Source: Tachypleus tridentatus | Taxonomy: Eukaryota; Arthropoda; Merostomata; Xiphosura; Limulidae | Direction: 5' to 3' | Length of the DNA: 64,000 nucleotides | Assembly (NCBI RefSeq): GCF_004210375.1 | Contig: NC_134833.1 | Coordinates: 140,856,127-140,920,126 of the forward strand | Shown: positions 57,089 through 64,000 of the stretch, piece by piece | Layout of the letters: each line of letters begins with the position of its first letter | Numbering within the stretch: position 1 is the first letter of the stretch | Translations under genes and position numbers: made by a program | The notes under the pieces: model-generated | What the model was told of the DNA's origin: nothing | What the model saw: the letters and a program-made list of their open reading frames with translations, nothing else | The model's database searches: none

Positions 57089-57533
57089 GTAATCTAACTT
57101 TAAAAGACGTAGTATTTGCGTGTTAAAATAATTCGAATTATTAACGGGCCAGAACACGTGATTTTACGTTAAATTCTTAACACGGATAAATTAATGAACA
57201 CAAGTAACTTTTTCTATCCTCATTTTCAAATTATGTTTGGGAAACTTTAAACACCTTTGGGCTGCTTTAAGGTTAACTTGAAATCAAAGCTCGTGATATT
57301 ATTCACACACCTAAATTAATTAAGGTTATTATATGGTAAAGTTAAACGGATTCAAAACCACATAGATATTACACACACTTCATCATTACTGTATAAGAGA
57401 CCTAATGGTATTTCTTTGGTTTGCTGACTCATGTTGTGCTGTTGATTCTTGAATAGGTGTAATTGTAGTCTACAGCAGAGGATAAGGCCATTTAAGGAAT
57501 GCATTAGGCCTCTAAGTCACAGCTTCTCTTAGG
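57089..57533. other. No recognised feature
   Basis: AT-rich; nothing identified. Confidence 0.45.
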
Positions 57534-57785
57534 TCCGGCATGGCCAGCTAGTTAAGACACTCGACTCGTAATCCGAGGGTCGCGTGCTCGAATCCTCGTC
57601 ACGCCTTTCAGCCTGTGGGGGCGTTATAATGTGACGGTCAATCCCTCTATTCGTTGGTAAAACAGTAGCTCAAGAGTTGGCGGTGGGTGGTGATGACTAG
57701 ATGCCTTCCCTCTGGTCTTACACTGCAAAATTAGGGACGGCTAGTGCAGATAGCTCTCGTGTAATTTTACGCAAAATTCAAAACT
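57534..57785 (+). mobile_element. SINE-A with short deletion after the B box
   Basis: GGTCCGGCATGGCCAGCTAG head, B box GTGCTCGAATCCTCG, then ACGCCTTTCAGCC, which skips the CACCAAACATGCTCGC block. Confidence 0.88.
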
Positions 57786-58027
57786 AAACAGATTCACTTT
57801 CCAATTTCATCACCAGCGAAAAATAAAACTTCAAACATATATTTATATATGCAAAGCTCAACTGAGTCTTTATTCATATAAACATTTGTTTTTACATTTC
57901 CAACAAGGTTAAAATAGCGATCCCAATAGTTTGTTATTGATTGTTAACGAACACGACGGTTGTCATTCAGAAATAAATATATTCATCTTATTTATAAAAC
58001 AAACAAACCAATATATTCATAGTTTAA

Positions 58028-58284
58028 TGGGCCCGGCATGGCCAAGCGTGTTAAAACGTTCGACTCGTAATCGGAGGGTCGCGACCACTAAACATGCTCG
58101 CCCTTTCAGCCCTGGGGGCATTATAATGTGATGGTCAATCCCACTATTCGTTGGCAAAACAGTAGCCCAATAGTTGGCGGTGGGTGGTGATGACTAGCTG
58201 CCTTCCCTCTAGTCTTACACTGCTAAATTAGGGTAGCTTTGTAGTTCAAGTAGCTTTGCGCGAAATTCAAAACAAACAAACAAT
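58028..58284 (+). mobile_element. SINE-A lacking the B box
   Basis: The head GGCCCGGCATGGCCAAGCGTG is intact; the sequence then jumps from GAGGGTCGCG to ACCACTAAACATG, removing the B-box stem, in the same place as the copy at 42618. Confidence 0.9.
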
Positions 58285-58689
58285 CACAGCTTAAATTCCA
58301 TAAATAAGACACAAGAACCAGAAAAAGTTCAAAATATTCCTCACAACTATGTAGTGAGAACAAAATGTTAGTAATGACGACAAAACTGTAAATTATGATT
58401 TACAAAAGCTTAGAAAAGCATAAATAAAAAAAGTAGAATGGTTAATATATGTGAAAATAAACAAACGTGAGCTGCGTTACAATTCGATAAGTGCAAAAGA
58501 AAAGGCATAATATAGCACACGTTTTGCTTATTTTTATCAATGAGGTTAACTTCCCATTAAAACTAATATATGAAAGAGTTTATTTTGAAGCCAACGAATA
58601 TTCAGGTAAAGAACAGATTCGTGAAATAACCGTTACGAAAAGTTTTTTTTTTTTTTGTATATTTGTGCAGACTTTCATATAGGTATATG

Positions 58690-58870
58690 ACATGGGCTAT
58701 CTGCAAATAGCTGCCCTTAATTTTAAACTGACAGACAAAAAGTAGCACCATCACTAACTCTTGGGCTACTCTAATCGAAAAGATTGATTATAAGGCAACT
58801 TGACATGAAAAATGAATCCTTGAATTCACAGCTCAATACACTAATGACCATTAGAACACGCTTGTCCGAA
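58690..58870 (-). mobile_element. Old SINE-A fragment
   Basis: GGGCTATCTGCAAATAGCTGCCCTTAATTTTAAACTG...CTAACTCTTGGGCTACTCTAATCG; the rest is degraded. Confidence 0.6.
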
Positions 58871-59045
58871 TTAAGCAAAAATATCTACCACACGCCACAA
58901 ACAAATTATTCTGTAAACATCATACTTGTATCTTCAACTATTTAACACTTGTTAATCATAAAACTACAGAATTAGGCCAAGAACGTTTATAGATTTCGAA
59001 CATTAGAAACTGTTAAACTTCAGTGAATTACTTCGGACGTTATTA

Positions 59046-59445
59046 TTGGGTTGAGGAATAATTCGTGAGCGTTTTTTCAAGTTAAAAAAAATATATTCAT
59101 AAATGAAACGCTTTCGCAAAATATTTCATGTCATTTGGCAGATAATTTTTTGCTCTAATAGATGGTGTGTTTGATTTTCATATGTCTTTAATTTTTGCTT
59201 TCATTTTCAGCTGATTAAATGGAATGTCAAGTGGACAAAATCGAGCATTTTCGACACCATCTGCTTTTCGCATTTAATTTCTTGCAATTTCGTTTAAAAC
59301 AACGCATACTATATACCTAGGTATTACATGAAATAAAGTATCATAATAAATGTTTTGGGTGTAATGTGTTCATGCATTGAAGTATTGTATAGTCTTGCAT
59401 GAATGAAATTATTTAAAAACGCTCACGAATTATTCCTCAACCTAA
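59046..59445. mobile_element. 400-bp mariner-type MITE
   Basis: The termini TTGGGTTGAGGAATAATTCG and TTAGGTTGAGGAATAATTCG (reverse strand) form inverted repeats of about 31 bp, flanked by a TA target duplication at 59044-59045 and 59446-59447. The interior keeps only the very start of a transposase (next entry), so it cannot move itself and would need enzyme from a full-length relative. Confidence 0.92.
59219..59320 (+). pseudogene. Amino-terminal relic of a mariner transposase inside the MITE
   Basis: An ATG opens 33 codons reading MECQVDKIEHFRHHLLFAFN and then unrelated residues to a stop. The IEHFRHHLLFAFN string resembles the first helix of the paired-type DNA-binding domain of mariner transposases. 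Everything after it, including the catalytic domain, is deleted. Confidence 0.6.
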
Positions 59446-59447
59446 TA

Positions 59448-60115
59448 TTTCTACGAGGACATTATGTATCTTCTTCGGTTAAGAAGTGAGCTTTTAACCC
59501 GTGTGAGGCTAGTTAAGAAAGAAACCATTAGTTTAAATTAAGTGCAACAACACCAAAATTAATTTGCTCGTCGTGAACCTGGATCGTCGATAAAATATTT
59601 AGTTACAGACCGAATATAAGAATCAATATTGTCTGCAAGTTTGTAAAACTCTTGTATATAAACCATCACTTTAATAACTATTAGTAATAACCGTTATTAA
59701 AAAGTTTATTGTTTGTTTGTTTTCTTATTAAAATATAATTGTGTTAAAAAAGAAAATTATGTGTATCAATCGTGTTGGCAAATACCATGAATTTGATACA
59801 TATTAACAGTTAATGAACTTCTGAATTTAATTTCAAATTTCCGGTTACTTAAAATAATAATACATTAACACACGTAACATAATAAATCGAAGACTCGTCC
59901 GAAATATATTATAATACGTAACAAAATGGTTTAAGCAAAGATTCTTATGATTCAGATATAGTCGTCTCTTGTTTTGAATTACTGACCACAGAAAAGATAG
60001 TCCATCAGCAATACTTGTCGTCATGAGGACTTTGTCCATCTTTGAACCGAATAACGATACAAATGTTCACTGTTGTGTCGCACCTTAAGTAAAATGGATG
60101 ACCATGTTTATCGCC
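59448..60115. other. No recognised feature
   Basis: AT-rich; nothing identified. Confidence 0.45.
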
Positions 60116-60620
60116 TGAAGTTTAACCTCAGTACCTTGAAAGTACCACAGTTGCAGCGAATGGAAAAGTATCTACAGGACTCTCGGATAAATTAACGACA
60201 GCATTGGCTTTACCCCAGCTCTGAGAAACTCCATCAACGACTGATAAAGAGAGTCGAGATGCCACTGATAGACTTTGTTCATCAGAAGGAGATATTTCAC
60301 AAGCAGGTGATACAGTGGCCATGGACACCAGTGTGTAGTGTCACGCTTTTCCAAGTCTCAGGTACACTGCTAGGACAACCGTTGTTTTCATACAGGCCTG
60401 GGATTGTGGTGCAGTTGAGTGATTTATCAACTTGTCATTCTGCGACCCAAGAACAGGGATATAAACTTATCTAAGTGTACAGATCCGTGTACACACATGT
60501 TCCACCACTTCAAGCATTTAAGACATGTCAGTTTGGCGTTGACTAAAATTCTAAACTACAGGAACCTGTGCCAGAAGCTAAACAAATTTCACCCTCAACA
60601 TTTATCCTATTTGGAACAGT
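60116..60620 (+). pseudogene. Decayed coding relic, possibly SAP-domain-like
   Basis: The plus strand reads KFNLSTLKVPQLQRMEKYLQ, then DSRIN-stop, then a further open stretch to about 60474. A shifted frame to 60622 contains RDINLSKCTDP. LKV.QL...EKYLQDS.I is reminiscent of the short SAP motif found in proteins of some arthropod mobile elements. Stops interrupt the frame. Identity is very uncertain. Confidence 0.25.
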
Positions 60621-61734
60621 AGGGTGGTGTTGCGTTACTGTATTTATTTTGTTCCCACAGTTGAATGCTTAACCTAATTGCATGATATTTGGCACACACG
60701 TTCTTGATAATATACAATTTGTGCTAGGAAGAAGTATTTAATTTGGTTGAGTACTTACATCGTATTTGAGGTTGTAAATTTTAAAAAATTGTTTTGGGAC
60801 GTTGTTTTCAAATAAATATAAAACATACTTCATTTCATTTTACAGTTTCTATTTTGTTATTATGGGCTTAGTAGCCAGTAGAGCTATTCTTTAAATAAAT
60901 CGGTTATTGTTGTGTATGTGTTTTAATAACGGCGTGCTCATTTTCACGTCTGTTAAGAAAGTTCTGGCATACCTTTAAAGTAACTATTAGGATATGAAAC
61001 AAAGAGATACAACCGTTTTTGTTAATATAGTGATCAGAAAGTTTCATTTTAAAAATCCAGTTGGGCCTAACTTATTTTAACTAGTTATTTATATTTATTA
61101 AATGAAGCTGTTACGTAACCTCGAAAACAGCATGAAACACCAACGAAGTTTCAAGTGATTGCTGGTAGAAACATATTTTGCATTTGTATTCTAGGCCTAA
61201 AATGATATAGGCAATATTGTTTCCGGGGAGATCAATATTCTGTAAATTTTCCAAAATATCATTATTATTGTGAGAAGTTTTACATTTGTAATTATATAAC
61301 ATAGTAACAGTGTTATAAGTATCTGAATGATTACAAATGTATCTTTAAATGTCTATAATATAACATTATACGCCTACTACTGTTTATATAACATAATCCA
61401 AATGAACTTCAGGCCTACGCGTGTGTTTTCTCGTTCAATTTTCGGAATATCTGCATTTCGAAATATGGAACTGAAACCATTTTTCCAACAATATTTTCGT
61501 TAATATCAATTTATTTCTAATAATTACAGTTTGTTTTTAATACCTAATGATCTTTTGTAGTTACATGCGTTACTTAAAAAATAATAAAGTTAATATACAC
61601 ACAATTAACAAAAGCTTTTCTGTAACCATTAACCCTAAATATCTTCACCTCGTGTCTTTTCATAAAAGAATTTTCCTATAATTTGAAACATATGTAGGAT
61701 AATATTAGAAATGTAGCTAGTACTAAAATGCAGT
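60621..61734. other. No recognised feature
   Basis: AT-rich; nothing identified. Confidence 0.45.
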
Positions 61735-62375
61735 AGGTGTTAAAAGATACGATAAGAAGGTGTTCAGAAGGTGTGTTGTCACCTCCAGTAGTGATTTTAG
61801 GAAGAAGGAGAATGTGCGAGGGTTATTTGTTCATTTCAGGGCCCGGCATGGCCAAGCGCGTAAGGCGTGCGACTCGTAATCCGAGGGTCGCGGGTTCGCG
61901 CCTGCGTCGCGCTAAACATGCTCGCCCTCCCAGCCGTGGGGGTGTATAATGTTACGGTCAATCCCACTATTCGTTGGTAAAAGAGTAGCCCAAGAGTTGG
62001 CGGTGGGTGGTGATGACTAGCTGCCTTCCCTCTAGTCTTACACTGCTAAATTAGGGACGGCTAGCACAGATAGCCCTCGAGTTGCTTTGTGCGAAATTCC
62101 AAACAAACAAAATTGTTCATTTCAGACAGTTGAACCCAGTGACCCACACTGATTCCTTTCCATTCCTATGGACAGATGAATGTTTAGCGGTATTGAAAGA
62201 TGCACGCTAATTCAATACTTTATAACTGGCATCCAGATACCGGCAAACTAAGTTGAATGACAAGAGCAGACCTAAACCTGAATTCAGCACTGGAGATGGT
62301 TTATATGAGTTTTATGTCATGCCATTTAGCCTGTATAATGCACCCACCACTTTCAAGAGGCTGATGTAGCTTGAA
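61735..62375 (+). pseudogene. Ty3/gypsy reverse transcriptase relic, split by a SINE-A
   Basis: Before the SINE, 61735-61840 reads MLKDTIRRC..GVLSPPVVIL, matching the RT motif for SP.ASPVVLV. After it, 62112-62375 gives RQLNPVTHTDSFPF and, in shifted frames, DGLYEFYVMPFSLYNAPTTF (the conserved VMPFGL.NAP.TF motif). The YVDD active-site block is not reached. Stops and frameshifts make it non-functional. Confidence 0.8.
61840..62111 (+). mobile_element. SINE-A, subtype c, inserted in a gypsy relic
   Basis: TTGTTCATTTCAG occurs directly before (61827-61839) and after (62112-62124) the copy, a 13-bp target duplication. Head GCCAAGCGCGTAAGGCGTGC, B-box stem GGGTTCGCGCCTGCG. It is one of the best preserved copies. 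Confidence 0.94.
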
Positions 62376-62439
62376 CATCAATGTTAATTAACCATTTATT
62401 GTCATATCGATTTGCGCATTTCAGCTAGTTTAGAATGTA

Positions 62440-62860
62440 GTTATTCCATGTACTTATTTAAATACTGTGGCACTTTCACAATTGGTGACTGAACATACTT
62501 TAGATCCACTGGGAACTGTACTTTACAAGTAAACATAAGGAGCTCTAGAGAAAAACCAGTCAATTGTTGCTCAGTTGCACAGTATGCGATCATGACATAT
62601 GATATAGAATCTCGTCCCACATGGTTAACAAACTTAACAAGCATATGCTCAAAACTTTCTACTGTCCTTTGAATTAAATTATGACATTGAGAATGATATA
62701 ATGAAGTGTGTCTTTATTACTCTAAACATTTAACATTACTGCAAACAACTGCCTTTTTAAATCAAATCTTTGATCATTGTGGATTTCTCCAGAATACCAA
62801 AATGTAAAATATACTGTTTAGCTGATAAATCTGTGATAAACAAAACTGATATGTCAAATA
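62440..62860 (-). pseudogene. Ty3/gypsy integrase relic
   Basis: On the minus strand, from about 62820, decayed frames read HFGIPE(K)IHNDQ (the integrase motif FGIPE.I.SDQG). Then come HNLIQRTVESFEHML and, after NHVGRDS, MIAYCATEQQLTGFSLELLM, matching the AYR...H.STG.SP..LMFGRE segment. Stops interrupt it. Its orientation is opposite to the RT relic 70 bp away, so the two are not one intact element. Confidence 0.78.
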
Positions 62861-64000
62861 TCCAGGGTAATCCTCTTGAGAAAGAAACACGCTATTCTCT
62901 ATATAAGTTTCATTAACATGACCTGTTTTCCCCTGAGCATTGCACTGAAAGGGATGTATACATCATCACACAACACCTTAATATTAATGCAGCCAAAAAC
63001 TACTTTAGATGTTTTTTATAGAACTGAAGTTCAACCGTTGCACAAGTCAAACTGATCTTCCTTTGATGCATAGTGTTGTCAAGACGAATCAGAGATGTAC
63101 TTCTATATTCAAACTTAGTTTGTCATTATTTTCCAAAATGAAGTTCTTTATTAACTGGTCAAAGAGATGGTGTAACACAGAGCATCTGGTACACAGCAAC
63201 GTCAAGTAAGATTCTGGTTGGTCCAGTATTTACTTAAACTTAACCTTGTGCTTATGTATCATTATTCGCACATACCATGCGACACCAAGTGCATGATTCT
63301 CTGGATCAGCCGCCGTAAATTTAGTTCAAGCTGACTGTTACATACACTTAAATAGGTAACTAGATATAACAAGGGCTCTAATACTTTAAATCTGTAAGTA
63401 CTACCACAGTTATTAGCCATTGTTGACCTTTCTGTACCTATTGTGGCGTTTATCTGAAATGTTTTAGAATCTGATGGTCCTGTCTGACAAAAAATATGTA
63501 CATATCTGCAAGTAGCGGTTAGGTCTGAAGCATTTGCAACGAACACGCCTTTCCTTACATCTATTGTACCTTTAGAAATATATCTCTGATCGCTGTGGCG
63601 ATACAGTTATTATAACCCTATTAACCTATTATGAATCACAGCTTCTTTACCATGTTATGATGTGTCATCATCTGCTGCAGCAGATCTGGAGAAATGAGAG
63701 GTCATGCATCTGCGGTACAATGGAGACTCTACAAACTCTGAAAAATGTTTTAGGGCATAGGTACATTTTTCACTGCTGTTGGTTTCTTTTTTTGCTAGCA
63801 TGCAGTTTGATGTGAGCACCTCATATTGTGTTACCACTGGAACCATTTGGGTTAGAAATTAGATGTCCCTCAGTTCCATGTGGTATGAAATTGGTTCACT
63901 CATTAATTTCTCAAAAGCATCTGAGAAGAAAATATGAAATACTTTTCTAAATGATCTCATTGAATTATCCACATAAGAGACCAATTCTCTCAGGGTCTTC
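62861..64000. other. No gene recognised; possible continuation of the gypsy relic
   Basis: Minus-strand open frames at 63262-63546 (94 codons) and 63655-63846 (63 codons) are longer than usual here. If the gypsy integrase extends upstream, these could be decayed RNase H or protease parts, but I find no diagnostic motif. Confidence 0.3.

Overview
The window is AT-rich animal genomic DNA with intron-split genes, long introns and very dense retroposons. The clearest lineage clue is a tRNA-headed SINE of about 275 bp, present in more than 30 copies. From memory it resembles SINEs of horseshoe crabs (Limulus/Tachypleus); this is recollection, not a search, so the organism is best read as a chelicerate, probably a horseshoe crab, at moderate confidence.

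Two host genes can be assembled from split exons. (1) On the minus strand, 112-8121 carries five exons of the ZFPL1 orthologue, a cis-Golgi zinc-finger membrane protein. Start codon, splice sites and reading phases all agree. The last exon, expected to hold the membrane anchor, lies beyond the left edge. (2) On the plus strand, exons 44830-44966 and 51539-52406 join in phase into a complete 334-residue protein of the DUF2236 / mpaB-rubber oxygenase (Lcp-like) family, with a 6.6 kb intron. A CpG-rich stretch at about 40200-40670 ending in a strong splice donor is a candidate promoter and 5' UTR exon for it.

The rest, 9-40 kb and 53-64 kb, is a graveyard of mobile elements. Three SINE families are seen: SINE-A (about 275 bp, tRNA-Thr(CGU)-like head), SINE-B (about 120 bp, tail in AAGAAAAACACAC) and SINE-C (about 115 bp, tail in TTCAAAACAA). 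Their heads or bodies differ, but all share a 3' core, CAGATAGCCC-n-GTNGCTTTG, as expected if one LINE machinery copies them all. Many copies have 9-14 bp target-site duplications that date insertions relative to each other: one SINE-A sits inside another, one sits inside a Ty3/gypsy reverse transcriptase, and one sits in the tail of an older SINE-A. Other elements are a decayed CR1/L2-type LINE split by later insertions (10500-12600), a mariner/Tc1 transposase relic (17118-17630), a 400-bp mariner MITE with perfect-looking ends (59046-59445), and oppositely oriented gypsy RT and integrase relics near the right end. There is also a foldback family with the core AACGTTTCGACC...TCATCTTCAGG.

Tandem arrays include a 66-bp unit x7 (25845-26304), a 39-bp unit x9 (18278-18628), a 57-bp unit x3 (2677-2847) and a 30-bp unit at the end of the mariner relic. 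No rRNA, genuine tRNA, CRISPR or operon-like feature was seen. Most short open reading frames lie in repeats or look like chance.
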